Source: a candidate division WOR-1 bacterium RIFOXYB2_FULL_45_9
GTDB taxonomy: Bacteria > Margulisbacteria > WOR-1 > O2-12-FULL-45-9 > XYB2-FULL-48-7
Direction of reading: 5' to 3'
Length of the DNA: 64,000 nt
NCBI GenBank assembly: GCA_001771575.1
Contig: MEUD01000001.1
Coordinates: 1,241,277 to 1,305,276 of the forward strand
The position numbers and the translations under genes were made by a program. Of the stretch, positions 31,087-39,461 are shown one piece after another. Position 1 is the stretch's first letter. Every line of letters starts with the position of its first letter. The notes under the pieces were generated by a model. It had not been told where the DNA came from. It worked only from the letters and a program-made list of their open reading frames with translations, and made no database searches.

Positions 31087-31596
31087 TTAAATCTTAAATC
31101 CGCCGTGTTTCTTGAAGTGTTCAACCAAACCGCCGTCGGCGAGCAGGGTTTGCATGGTTGGCGGAAGAGGGGCGATCTTGATCTCTTTGTTTTGGGTTTC
31201 ATTTATGATTTTTCCGCCGTTAAGGTCGATCTCGAGCTCGTCCCCTTCTTTTATCCCGTCGGTGTCGGCTTCGATCGCCAGGATGCCGAGGTTGAAGCAG
31301 TTGCGGTAAAAGATCCGGGCAAAGGATTTGGCGATCACCGCCGAGATATTGGCGTATTTGATCGCCATCGGGGCTTGTTCGCGGGAAGAGCCGCAACCAA
31401 AGTTGGTGCCGGCCACAAGGAAATCGCCTTTTTCAAGGCGGGAGTAAAATTCGGGATCGAGATCCTCCATAACGTGCTTGGCCAGCTCAACCGGGTCTTG
31501 GATCTTGAACTTGTAGCGTCCCGAAATAACGTAATCGGTGTTGATGTCGTTGACGATCTTCTTGGTCGGTAATTTCGCTTTGCCGGTTAGGTTCAT
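31087..31596 (-). CDS. leuD: 3-isopropylmalate dehydratase small subunit family (LeuD-like)
   Basis: Small (swivel) subunit of a two-subunit hydro-lyase of the aconitase family, 169 residues, the archaeal/HacB-like length. DINTDYVISGRYK and GTNFGCGSSREQAPMA are the family motifs, the latter binding substrate. IYRNCFNLGILAIE is also conserved. It overlaps leuC by 4 bases. Members of this branch act on isopropylmalate, homocitrate or citrate, so the substrate depends on the partner synthase. Confidence 0.9.
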   Translation of the reverse strand: MNLTGKAKLPTKKIVNDINTDYVISGRYKFKIQDPVELAKHVMEDLDPEFYSRLEKGDFLVAGTNFGCGSSREQAPMAIKYANISAVIAKSFARIFYRNCFNLGILAIEADTDGIKEGDELEIDLNGGKIINETQNKEIKIAPLPPTMQTLLADGGLVEHFKKHGGFKI

Positions 31597-32846
31597 AGGT
31601 ATTTCCTCGGGTCAGTTATTTGTCCTTCGATCATTGACGCGGCGACGGTCGCTGGTGAACCAAGATAAATGAAAGCGTTCCGGTTCCCCATCCGCCCCAG
31701 AAAGTTCCGGTTGGCGGTCGAGATGACGTTCTCTCCGTCGGAAGGGACCCCGTTGTGGGTCCCGACGCAGGGGCCGCAGCCCGGGGTGACAGCCAGGGCT
31801 CCGCTCTCGAGCAAGGACTGATATGTCCCGTCTTTGATCATCGCCATCAGGATATCTTTGGAAGCGGGGGCGATGATCAGCCGGCAGCTGTCTTTGACCT
31901 TTTTCCCTCTAAGGATCTTGGCGGCGACCTGGAAATCTTCCAGGCGGCCGTTGGTGCAGGTGCCGATGAAGCCTTGTTGGACTGGGGTTCCGGCGACTTC
32001 GGTCACGCCGCAAACGTTGTCGACCGTATGTGGTTTGGCAATTTGCGGCTCGAGCTTGGTGACGTCGATCTCGACGACCTGTTTGTAGGCGGCGTCTTTA
32101 TCGGCGACTTGCGGGTTCGGTTTCTTTTTAGAGTGGGTTATTACCCATTCCATGACTTTGTTGTCGGCTTCCATCAGCCCAGCTTTGGCCCCGCATTCGA
32201 TCGCCATATTGGAAATGGTGAAACGAGCGTCGACCGACATTTCATTGATCGCCTGGCCGCCGATCTCCAGCGCCAGGTAGGTGGCCCCGTCGGCGCCGAT
32301 CTGGCCGATAAAGGCCAAGACCAGGTCCTTGGAGTAGACCCCATTTGGAAGCTGGCCGTTGAAGTTAACTTTCATCGTTTCCGGGACCTTGAACCAGAGT
32401 TTTCCCGAGATCATCCCGGCGGCGAGGTCGGTCGAGCCGATCCCGGTCGAGAAGACATTGATCGCTCCATAGGTGCAGGTGTGGGAGTCGGCCCCAATTA
32501 CCAGGTTACCCGGAACGACCAGCCCTTGTTCCGGCGTGATCTGGTGGCAGACGCCGCAGCCGACGTCATAAAGCTTGACCCCTTGTTCGAGGCAGAATTC
32601 ACGGATCTTTTTGTGGATGGCGGAAACCCCTTCGTTTGGGGAAGGGGAGCTGTGGTCGATGATAATGGCGATCTTGCTCGGGTCGGCGACCTTCTTGGCC
32701 TCCATTTTGCGGAAGGAGTCGATGGCAACCCCTGAGGTCCCGTCCTGGCCGATCATGAAATCGAGGTCGGCAATGACGATATCCCCGGCTTTGGTGTCCC
32801 GGCCGGAGTGGTTGGAAAGTATTTTCTCGGCGATGGTTTTTCCCAT
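31593..32846 (-). CDS. leuC: 3-isopropylmalate dehydratase large subunit family (LeuC-like)
   Basis: Large catalytic subunit with a 4Fe-4S cluster, 417 residues (short HacA/archaeal type). Cluster Cys are seen in GFIGTCTNGRLEDF and VTPGCGPCVGTHNG. GADSHTCTYGAINVF and STANRNFLGRMGNR are active-site motifs. It forms an enzyme with the LeuD-like protein. It could serve leucine synthesis or act as (homo)aconitase with the condensing enzyme at 20.8 kb. A TGTTAAAAT box lies 9 bases before the ATG. Confidence 0.92.
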   Translation of the reverse strand: MGKTIAEKILSNHSGRDTKAGDIVIADLDFMIGQDGTSGVAIDSFRKMEAKKVADPSKIAIIIDHSSPSPNEGVSAIHKKIREFCLEQGVKLYDVGCGVCHQITPEQGLVVPGNLVIGADSHTCTYGAINVFSTGIGSTDLAAGMISGKLWFKVPETMKVNFNGQLPNGVYSKDLVLAFIGQIGADGATYLALEIGGQAINEMSVDARFTISNMAIECGAKAGLMEADNKVMEWVITHSKKKPNPQVADKDAAYKQVVEIDVTKLEPQIAKPHTVDNVCGVTEVAGTPVQQGFIGTCTNGRLEDFQVAAKILRGKKVKDSCRLIIAPASKDILMAMIKDGTYQSLLESGALAVTPGCGPCVGTHNGVPSDGENVISTANRNFLGRMGNRNAFIYLGSPATVAASMIEGQITDPRKYL

Positions 32847-32855
32847 GACAAAACT

Positions 32856-32864
32856 ATTTTAACA
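32856..32864 (-). promoter_or_regulatory. Extended -10 promoter (TGTTAAAAT) for leuC-leuD-mgtC
   Basis: Minus-strand TGT-TAAAAT lies 9 bases before the leuC ATG at 32846, with no ribosome site. Confidence 0.5.
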
Positions 32865-32890
32865 TAAAGCGGAAAAAATGACGAATTGAA

Positions 32891-33799
32891 CTACTTTTTT
32901 TTCCGATCCCCCAACGCTTTCTCCACTAAACTCGCTTTTTCAATGAGGTAGGGGTCGAGCCCTTCCATCTCGTGGACCTCTTTCAAGAGCTTAGAGGCCT
33001 TGGGGTGCGAAACGATATCGGCCAGGTTGAGCTTGGCTCGGGCGACGAGGTCCTGATATTCAAACTCGATCTTGACGACTTCCGTCAGCAGTTTTTCCGC
33101 CCGTTGCAGGTCGCCTGACTTTGCGCGCTTCATAAGGATTTCCGCTTTGACGATCTTTCCTTTGCCGACAAAGTAGTCGTCCGGCCGGGAAGTAAGTTCT
33201 TTGAGCGACAGGTCGACCAGCTTTAGGGCCGGGGAGAAATCATTCGGGTCGCGGTAAAGGATGATCTCCGCTTTTGACAGGAGGGCGCGGCCGCGGAAGT
33301 ACCAGTGGGCGTCTTTTTCCTTGACCACCCGGTTGAGGAGCTCGAGCGCGCTTGCCCAATCTCCCTTTTCCCTACGGGCAAGGCGAAGCTCTGCTTCCAC
33401 CACCAGGGCCTTGGCGGCGAAAAACTCCGAAAGGTTCTTTCCCAGGATCTCGCGCGCTTTTTCGCAGAGGGAGATGGCGTTGCCGAATTCTTCCGGGATA
33501 CCGATCAAAAGCTCCGCTTTGCCGATCAGCGCCCTGGCCTTGAGGTATTCCGGAGGGTTTTTGAGCAGGATCTGGTCATAGGTCTTCATTGCTTCAACAT
33601 GGTCGCCGGGAGCATTGCGGCCGACCAGCAGATCGGCGATGCCGAACATGATCTCGGCGGAATCGGAGCGCTCCGCGTGCTGTTTGAGGATGCTTTTGTA
33701 GCGCTTGAGGACCTTGTTGATCTTTTCTTTTTCGGAAGGGACTGGGAAGCCGACTTCTTTGTCAACGATATAGCTCATGATCGGGGATAAAATAACCAT
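32891..33799 (-). CDS. TPR-like helical-repeat protein
   Basis: A soluble protein of up to 302 residues with no signal peptide. It consists of about six helix-turn-helix repeats of roughly 45-48 residues, each with a pattern such as ARALIGKAELLIG or GRALLSKAEIIL and a following A-x-x-L-x-x-A helix. This is tetratricopeptide-like, so it probably binds other proteins. The function is unknown. The first ATG (33799) has GGAG 11 bases upstream. A second ATG at 33778 gives the more natural start MSYIVDKEV and is equally possible. Confidence 0.7.
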   Translation of the reverse strand: MVILSPIMSYIVDKEVGFPVPSEKEKINKVLKRYKSILKQHAERSDSAEIMFGIADLLVGRNAPGDHVEAMKTYDQILLKNPPEYLKARALIGKAELLIGIPEEFGNAISLCEKAREILGKNLSEFFAAKALVVEAELRLARREKGDWASALELLNRVVKEKDAHWYFRGRALLSKAEIILYRDPNDFSPALKLVDLSLKELTSRPDDYFVGKGKIVKAEILMKRAKSGDLQRAEKLLTEVVKIEFEYQDLVARAKLNLADIVSHPKASKLLKEVHEMEGLDPYLIEKASLVEKALGDRKKK

Positions 33800-33863
33800 A
33801 ATTTTCCCATCTCCTTCGGTGTTTTTGTCGTTTGCAATCGCATTCTATATGATGTAAAATAGT

Positions 33864-34643
33864 ATGTCAATGGAACCCTTATCGCCGGTACGCTTAACAG
33901 AGCTCCAAGATCTAGAAAAACGCGTCAGCGTCCCCTTTATCAATCAAAACCTTCTAAACCAGGCAATGACCCACAGTTCGTACGCCCACGAAAAAAACCT
34001 CAAGGACAATGAGCGTCTGGAATTTCTTGGGGATGCGGTCTTAAAACTGGTCGTGACCGAATACATCTACAATAAATTCCCCACGCATGACGAAGGGGAC
34101 CTGACCAAGATCAGGGCGGCGGTTATTTCCGATGAAACCCTGGCCAAGATCGGCCAGCAACTTGAGCTTGGCGAGGCGCTTCTGCTTAGCCTGAACGAGA
34201 AAAAGGGTGGGGGGAGCAACCGCAAGTCCAACCTGGCCAACGCTTTTGAGGCGCTCATCGGAGCGGTCTACCTTGACGCCGGCCTGGGACGGGCGCGTGA
34301 CCTGATCCTGGAGAATTTGCGGGGAGAGATCGAGATCGTCTCCAAGGTCGGTTATATCCGCGATTATAAATCGACCCTTCAGGAATTTGTCCAAAAGAAC
34401 AAATGGACCCTGCCGCAATACCGGGTGATCAAAGAGAACGGGCCGGAACATCGGCGGATCTTTTTCGTTGAGGTCAAGGTTAACGGCAAATCTCTTGGTA
34501 TCGGCCGCGGCAATAATAAAAAAGAGGCGGAGCAGAGGGCCGCGACCGTCGCCTTAAAAGCCTTAAAAGGGGACGATAAAAAACCGGGGATCCTGTCCAG
34601 AATTAAAAAGAGGTTAAAAATAGATGACAAAGCTGTTGATTAA
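33864..34643 (+). CDS. rnc: Ribonuclease III
   Basis: Double-strand-specific endoribonuclease for rRNA and mRNA processing, 259 residues. The catalytic motif NERLEFLGDAVLKL and the second acidic site (NAFEALIGAVYLD) are intact. A double-stranded-RNA-binding domain (about 165-240, GKSLGIGRGNNKKEAEQRAA) follows. The C-terminal basic tail overlaps pyrC by 20 bases. A TAAAAT box lies 3 bases before the ATG at 33864 and 9 bases before a second ATG at 33870. The latter may be the true start. Confidence 0.96.
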   Translation: MSMEPLSPVRLTELQDLEKRVSVPFINQNLLNQAMTHSSYAHEKNLKDNERLEFLGDAVLKLVVTEYIYNKFPTHDEGDLTKIRAAVISDETLAKIGQQLELGEALLLSLNEKKGGGSNRKSNLANAFEALIGAVYLDAGLGRARDLILENLRGEIEIVSKVGYIRDYKSTLQEFVQKNKWTLPQYRVIKENGPEHRRIFFVEVKVNGKSLGIGRGNNKKEAEQRAATVALKALKGDDKKPGILSRIKKRLKIDDKAVD

Positions 34644-35910
34644 AAACGGGACCGTTATCGATCCGGCCGGCAAGAATGGCGGAGGGCGCGATATCCTGAT
34701 CGAGAATGGAAAAATTTCGAAGATCGGGAGGGTTCAGGCGTCGGGAGCCCGGGTCATTGACGCCAAAGGGTTGCTGGTCATGCCGGGGTTGATCGACATG
34801 CATACCCACCTGCGCGATCCTGGCCAACCGGAAAAAGAGACTATCGCCAGCGGATCGCGCGCAGCCGCGCTTGGGGGCTACACGACGATCTGCTGTATGG
34901 CTAACACTACTCCGCCCCTCGACGACCCGGCCCTTATCGCCTATGTGGTGGGGAAAGCGGAAAAAGAAGCGGTCGTCAACGTCCTGCCGATCGCCGCGGT
35001 GACCAGAGGGCTAAAAGGGGAAGAGATCGCCGAAATGGGGCGCTGTGTTGCCGCCGGGGCGGTCGCGTTTTCCGATGATGGACAGACGATTGGCCGGAGT
35101 GACGTCATGCGCCGGGCGATCGAATACGCCAAGCAGTTCAATAAACCGATCATTGCTCATTGCGAAGATACCAACCTTTCTAAAGGAGGGGCAATGAACG
35201 AGAGCCGGCTTTCCACCGAGATCGGCTTGCCCGGGATCCCTGCCCTGGCCGAAGAATTAATAGTTGCCAGGGACCTGCTTCTGGCGAAAAAATACGGCCG
35301 GGTTCATATCGCGCATGTTTCTTCCGCCGGAGCGGTCAAGCTGGTCCGCCAGGCGAAAAAAGACGGAGCGCCGGTGACCTGCGAGACTGCTCCCCATTAC
35401 TTTTCCCTGACCGAAGAAGCGGTCCGCGAATATGACGCGAACGCCAAGGTCAATCCCCCTCTTAGGACCGAGAAGGACCGCAAGGAGATCATCCGGGGCT
35501 TGAAGGACGGAACGATCGACGCGATCGCGACCGATCACGCTCCACACACGATAGAAGAAAAGAAGGTTGAATTCAGTTTGGCGGCAAACGGCTTGATCGG
35601 GCTGGAAACAGCCCTAGCCCTGGCGCTAACCAAATTATTGCCGGAAGGTTTGACCCTTAAGGAAATAGTTAAATTAATGTCAGCCGCCCCCGCCGATATC
35701 CTTGGTCTGACCGGGAAAGGGCGCCTGGCGATCGGGGCTGATGCCGACTTAATTGTTGTCGATCAGAAAGCGGCCTGGATCGTTGATCCGGATAAATTTG
35801 CCTCCATCAGCCGGAACACTCCTTTTGCCGGCGCGCGGCTTAAAGGAAAAGTTCTGCATACCATCGTTTCCGGCAGGTTAGTCGTTAAAGATGGCAAACT
35901 TGTTAATTAA
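34624..35910 (+). CDS. pyrC: Dihydroorotase (class I)
   Basis: Third step of pyrimidine synthesis, cyclising carbamoyl-aspartate. It has 428 residues, the class I length. Zinc and catalytic motifs are IDMHTHLRDPG, IAHCED, HIAHVSSAGAV and IATDHAPHT. A C-terminal composite domain holds LTGKGRLAIGADADLIVVD. The start overlaps rnc. No other pyrimidine genes are in the window. The end overlaps the lipoprotein gene by 20 bases. Confidence 0.96.
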   Translation: MTKLLIKNGTVIDPAGKNGGGRDILIENGKISKIGRVQASGARVIDAKGLLVMPGLIDMHTHLRDPGQPEKETIASGSRAAALGGYTTICCMANTTPPLDDPALIAYVVGKAEKEAVVNVLPIAAVTRGLKGEEIAEMGRCVAAGAVAFSDDGQTIGRSDVMRRAIEYAKQFNKPIIAHCEDTNLSKGGAMNESRLSTEIGLPGIPALAEELIVARDLLLAKKYGRVHIAHVSSAGAVKLVRQAKKDGAPVTCETAPHYFSLTEEAVREYDANAKVNPPLRTEKDRKEIIRGLKDGTIDAIATDHAPHTIEEKKVEFSLAANGLIGLETALALALTKLLPEGLTLKEIVKLMSAAPADILGLTGKGRLAIGADADLIVVDQKAAWIVDPDKFASISRNTPFAGARLKGKVLHTIVSGRLVVKDGKLVN

Positions 35911-36529
35911 GCGCCTGGTTTTTTTTGTTTGTTGTTGGTTGTTAGTTGTTGGTTTGCCCGGCTGCGGCGATTTGGAAGGGGCGGTCACTTCAATTACGGT
36001 TTCTCCATCCACAATTACGGTTGGCGTTAACCAACCCCAATATTTTTCCGTGATTGCTAAAGACGCCAATGGCCAAATCGTTTCGGTTACTCCGACCTGG
36101 TCGGTGACCGGCGGGATCGGTTCAATCACTTCGGGCGGGATTTTTACCGCGACTTCAACGGCTGCTTCCGGCTACGTGGTGGCGACAGTCAATTCGATCT
36201 CGGGGCGATCGGCGGTGACAATCACTTCTTTGGGTTGGGTTGAAGGGCGGGTTTCTGACAACATAGGAAACAGGGTGAATGGGATCAAGGTTTATTTGAA
36301 GAATACATCCCCTCTTTTGCTCGATTTTGCCGATTCTAACGGTGACTACAGCATCGAGAATGTTCCCGCGGGACATTATGAAGTGTGGACTGACGAAAGC
36401 TCAACGATTTATATCCCCGCTTCAGTTGAAGCGACGGTATCAAGTGGCGAAAAATCGCAATTTCATAATTTTACTTTATATTATTTTACAGATCCCCCAG
36501 ATACAACCCCGCCGGAACTAACCCCTTAG
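35891..36529 (+). CDS. Lipoprotein with Big2 and carboxypeptidase-regulatory-like domains
   Basis: A 212-residue probable lipoprotein: an N-terminal hydrophobic stretch ends in the lipobox VGLPGC. A bacterial Ig-like (Big2) domain with SITVSPSTITVGVNQ follows, then a CarboxypepD_reg-like domain (GWVEGRVSDNIG to FTLYYF). The protein stops after PPDTTPPELTP, a linker type that normally leads into another domain. Reading past the TAG gives LAGNKIAFSQS, reminiscent of a propeller blade, and stays in frame with the next ATG, so this may be a truncated larger gene. The signal-peptide DNA is an imperfect GTTGTTGGTTGTTAG repeat. Confidence 0.68.
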   Translation: MANLLIKRLVFFVCCWLLVVGLPGCGDLEGAVTSITVSPSTITVGVNQPQYFSVIAKDANGQIVSVTPTWSVTGGIGSITSGGIFTATSTAASGYVVATVNSISGRSAVTITSLGWVEGRVSDNIGNRVNGIKVYLKNTSPLLLDFADSNGDYSIENVPAGHYEVWTDESSTIYIPASVEATVSSGEKSQFHNFTLYYFTDPPDTTPPELTP

Positions 36530-36545
36530 CAACGATCATTAGCTG

Positions 36546-36562
36546 GCAATAAAATTGCTTTT
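36546..36562 (+). terminator. Weak hairpin with T-run
   Basis: GCAAT-AAA-ATTGC followed by TTTTT, in the 42-bp gap between the two lipoprotein genes. The stem is only 5 bp. It may simply be remnant coding sequence of the truncated upstream gene. Confidence 0.25.
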
Positions 36563-36571
36563 TCTCAAAGC

Positions 36572-36943
36572 ATGAAGAATTCTATCGTTGTCGTTGTTAT
36601 CTTTGTTGCTCTGCTTCTCTCTTCTTGCGCTCCTAGCGAGCCGCTGGAGCAACCGAGCCTTAAGATCGATACCGTTGCGGAAGATGAGCCGACCAGAGAA
36701 GCGGTCTATGTTTACAATGAAAAAATGGCTGTCATTGACAGCATGGAACTGCGAAGCGAGCCTAAACTCCTTTCGTCGGGTTACGCTCGATTGGTTGGGG
36801 TGGTCAGTGGGGTTCGTCAGGTAGCGTTGATCGAAATCGGAGGGAGAGGGCTCGCCGCGGTCGCGGGAGAGATGGTTGACGGCTATGAGATCGAGAAAAT
36901 TGGCCGTGAGTCGGCCTACTTAAGAAAAGGGTCGATAAAATGA
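36572..36943 (+). CDS. PilP-like small lipoprotein
   Basis: A 123-residue probable lipoprotein with lipobox LLSSC after a hydrophobic start. The C-terminal part (YARLVGVVSGVRQVALIEIGG to VDGYEIEKIG) resembles the beta-domain of PilP/GspC, the periplasmic proteins that contact the secretin of type IV pili or type II secretion. Its ATG lies 42 bases after the previous gene with no clear ribosome site, and it overlaps the secretin gene by 4 bases (ATGA). pilM, pilN and pilO are not present next to it. Confidence 0.6.
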   Translation: MKNSIVVVVIFVALLLSSCAPSEPLEQPSLKIDTVAEDEPTREAVYVYNEKMAVIDSMELRSEPKLLSSGYARLVGVVSGVRQVALIEIGGRGLAAVAGEMVDGYEIEKIGRESAYLRKGSIK

Positions 36944-38091
36944 AAAGATGGCTGATTGGTCTGATGCTGATCTTCCTGCCGTTTGCCGCGACCGCGGAGG
37001 TCATTATTCCCAGGATCGATTTTGAAAACGCATCGATTGTTGATATCGTCGCGGCGCTGGGAAAAAGCAGCGGCTGTAGCTTGATCTTTGCCGGTGATCC
37101 GGCCGCTCTTCAAGGAAAAAGAGCGACCATCCACTTGAAGGATGTTCCGCTGGAAGAAGCGCTTGGCACGATCTTGTCGACGAACGGCCTGTGCTTTGAA
37201 AAACAGGGGGAGGCCTATTTGATCTCTTCTCTTCCCCAGGACATCAATATCAGCGGTTATCCCCAAACAGTTGAAAGGCTGACCCTCAAGTATCTACCTG
37301 CCGTGAGGGTGGTCGAGCTATTAACTAAAATATTTCCTGGAGCGGTATTTCATGAAGGAGAGCGGTCGGCCGCTCTCCTTTTCAGAGGGAAAGGTTCCGA
37401 CTTGAAAGAGGTCAGGGCCTTGCTTGCCAAGATCGACTTGCCGCTGCCGCAGATCTTGATCGAAAGCAAGATCGTTGAATTGTCTCAAAGCGACTCTACC
37501 CGCCTGGGGATCTCATACGGCAACGGGACAGTAAGATTTATGACCACCGCCGATACGAAGAAAACCGGACTAAGCGAGAATATTTCTTCGGCGATCAACG
37601 CTTTGGTCGCGGAAGGGCGGGCAAGCGTACTAGCTGCTCCCCGCATCGCTACCCTCGACAACCGGGAGGCGGTGATCAACATTGGGAGCCGTGTCCCTTA
37701 CGCGGTCCCGGTCGGCGGCGCTTCCGCCGTGTCACAATGGACGGTCCAATATCTTGACGCCGGCATAAAACTTAAGGTCCTTCCCCAGCTGGGAGAAAAA
37801 AAGGGGATCACGACCTGGCTACAGCCGGAAGTTTCTTCGATCGCTGAATGGCGGTCCACGGCGGCCGGCGACTTTCCGGTCATTGCAGCCCGCAACGCGG
37901 CCGCGACCGTCCGGGTCAAAGACGGCGAAACTATCGTGATCGGCGGGTTGACGTCGGAGATCGAACGCGCTAATGTCACCCGCTTGCCGGTCCTGGGCTA
38001 CTTGCCGATCGTTGGGGGACTGTTTCAGAATAAAATAGTGGAGAAAGAAAAGTCGGAGATCGTCTTTATGGTCACGCCGAGGGTGATTTAG
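36940..38091 (+). CDS. Short secretin (PilQ/GspD family)
   Basis: Outer-membrane channel protein, 383 residues, small for the family. A signal peptide (LIGLMLIFLPFAATA) is followed by a secretin/TonB short N-terminal (STN-like) domain (IDFENASIVDIVAAL), one N1-type domain and the secretin core: ILIESKIVELSQSD, SVLAAPRIATLDNREAVINIG, VRVKDGETIVIGGL and the end KSEIVFMVTPRVI. It probably serves a type IV pilus or secretion system with the PilP-like lipoprotein and the ATPase at 18.6 kb. The stop shares TTAG with the convergent UPF0280 gene. Confidence 0.93.
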   Translation: MKRWLIGLMLIFLPFAATAEVIIPRIDFENASIVDIVAALGKSSGCSLIFAGDPAALQGKRATIHLKDVPLEEALGTILSTNGLCFEKQGEAYLISSLPQDINISGYPQTVERLTLKYLPAVRVVELLTKIFPGAVFHEGERSAALLFRGKGSDLKEVRALLAKIDLPLPQILIESKIVELSQSDSTRLGISYGNGTVRFMTTADTKKTGLSENISSAINALVAEGRASVLAAPRIATLDNREAVINIGSRVPYAVPVGGASAVSQWTVQYLDAGIKLKVLPQLGEKKGITTWLQPEVSSIAEWRSTAAGDFPVIAARNAAATVRVKDGETIVIGGLTSEIERANVTRLPVLGYLPIVGGLFQNKIVEKEKSEIVFMVTPRVI

Positions 38092-38813
38092 GCGGCGATC
38101 AATTTGATTTTACCCAACATTCCCATCTGGTCGTCTTTTATGATCAAGACCCCGTCTAATCCCTTTGTCTTTCTGGCGATTGCCAGGCCGGATTCAATAT
38201 CGGAAGGGTCTTTAATAACGTTGTTGATGGCGGTCGAGGCGGCATCGGCCAATGGCGCGTCCCTTGAAATTGCCAGGACCAGGTCCCCCTTGCCGAAGCC
38301 GACCGAACGGCCGGAGTGGCCGGAGGTCATAGAGATGGCAAAAGGCTCTTTCTGGGGATCGAGCTCGACCAGAATCTTTTCCGAAAAGGGGGAGCTCCCG
38401 GCGTGGACCGTTAACTTGCGCGGCTTGACCAGGCGGAGGAAAATATCCCCGCCGTTTTCAATGATCAATTCATTGGTGAAAGGCAAAAGGTCCCGCCCGA
38501 CCTGTTCGGCGATGGTTCCAGCGACCGCCGCCATCGGCCCGACCTTCATTTTTTTTGCGGCCGCGGCCATCAATCTAATGATTTGAGGGGAGCCAAAAGA
38601 GACCCAAACCGGAGAGAGAGAGCGGAGGAATTTGGGATTAGTTTCAATATATTGCTCCAGGGCGCCGCGGTGCTTAATGACGCTTCCCATTGCTTTGTCG
38701 TAGAGGTTAACGTTGGCCTGGATGAGGAGGTCGGTCTCTTTCTCTACCAGCTCGAAGCGGACCAGGTCTTCGGCCTTAATGTAGTTGCGATAAGCTCTTT
38801 CCTGGTAAACCAT
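38088..38813 (-). CDS. UPF0280 family protein
   Basis: A 241-residue protein of the UPF0280 family, which is distantly related to ApbE flavin transferases. Family segments are YQERAYRNYIKAEDL, ETDLLIQANVN, VGPMAAVAGTIAEQ and ENGGDIFLRL. The SGHSGRSVGFGKGDL stretch is Gly/Ser-rich and may form a binding loop. The role is unknown; homologues are frequent in methanogens and anaerobes. It starts 7 bases after a TGCTATAAT box. Confidence 0.85.
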   Translation of the reverse strand: MVYQERAYRNYIKAEDLVRFELVEKETDLLIQANVNLYDKAMGSVIKHRGALEQYIETNPKFLRSLSPVWVSFGSPQIIRLMAAAAKKMKVGPMAAVAGTIAEQVGRDLLPFTNELIIENGGDIFLRLVKPRKLTVHAGSSPFSEKILVELDPQKEPFAISMTSGHSGRSVGFGKGDLVLAISRDAPLADAASTAINNVIKDPSDIESGLAIARKTKGLDGVLIIKDDQMGMLGKIKLIAA

Positions 38814-38820
38814 CAGCTGA

Positions 38821-38829
38821 ATTATAGCA
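38821..38829 (-). promoter_or_regulatory. Extended -10 promoter (TGCTATAAT) for the UPF0280 gene
   Basis: Minus-strand TGC-TATAAT lies 7 bases before the ATG at 38813, in the 27-bp gap after hisB. No ribosome site is present. Confidence 0.65.
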
Positions 38830-38840
38830 GATGTTAAGGG

Positions 38841-39461
38841 TTAAAGAACCCCTTTAGTCGACGGAACCCCACTTTTCCGGGGATTGATGGCGCAGGCCCG
38901 CTGGAGGGCGACCCCGAAAGCTTTAAAGATCGCTTCCACCTTGTGGTGGGTGTTTTTCCCCCGGACCAGGTCGATATGCAGGGAGACCCCCGCTTTATAA
39001 ACAAACGCTTCAAAAAATTCACGCAGCATTTCTGCGTCCAATGAGAGCTTGACCCGCTCGTTACCAATTTCCGCGTAGATCAGTTCTTTGGGAAACTTGG
39101 CTTTGAAGGTAAAGTGAGGGCGGCCGGAGATGTCGATCGCCGCTTTGACATCAGCCAGCGATTCGTCCATCGGGAGGATGGCGTGGCCGTAGCGCTCAAT
39201 TTTAAGCTTCTTTCCCAGCGCCTTGGCAAAGGCTTCCCCTAAAGCCAGGCCGGTATCTTCAACCAAATGATGGAGATCAATCTCCAGGTCCCCTTTGGCG
39301 GTGATTTTCAGGTCAAAGAGCCCGTGTTTGGCGAACAGTGTAAACATGTGGGCGAGAAAGGGGATTGGGTAGCTGATCTCGCTCTTCCCTTTCCCTCCAA
39401 TGGTCAAGTCGATCTTGATGTCGGTCTCTTTTGTTTTGCGGTGCAGTTTTGCTCTTCTCAT
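38841..39461 (-). CDS. hisB: Imidazoleglycerol-phosphate dehydratase
   Basis: Sixth step of histidine synthesis. At 206 residues it is the monofunctional form without the histidinol-phosphatase domain. Manganese-binding repeats are seen: DLHHLVEDTGLALGEA and the later KNTHHKVEAIFKAFG. An AAGGAGG site precedes the ATG, and it follows ruvB closely. It is the only histidine gene in the window, an unusual placement away from the his operon. Confidence 0.95.
   Translation of the reverse strand: MRRAKLHRKTKETDIKIDLTIGGKGKSEISYPIPFLAHMFTLFAKHGLFDLKITAKGDLEIDLHHLVEDTGLALGEAFAKALGKKLKIERYGHAILPMDESLADVKAAIDISGRPHFTFKAKFPKELIYAEIGNERVKLSLDAEMLREFFEAFVYKAGVSLHIDLVRGKNTHHKVEAIFKAFGVALQRACAINPRKSGVPSTKGVL

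Noticed and set aside
31755-32735. Long open frame antisense to leuC (326 codons)
   Set aside because: It lies wholly inside leuC, shows no family motifs and is Gly/Asp/Val-rich as expected from the reverse of a GC-biased gene.
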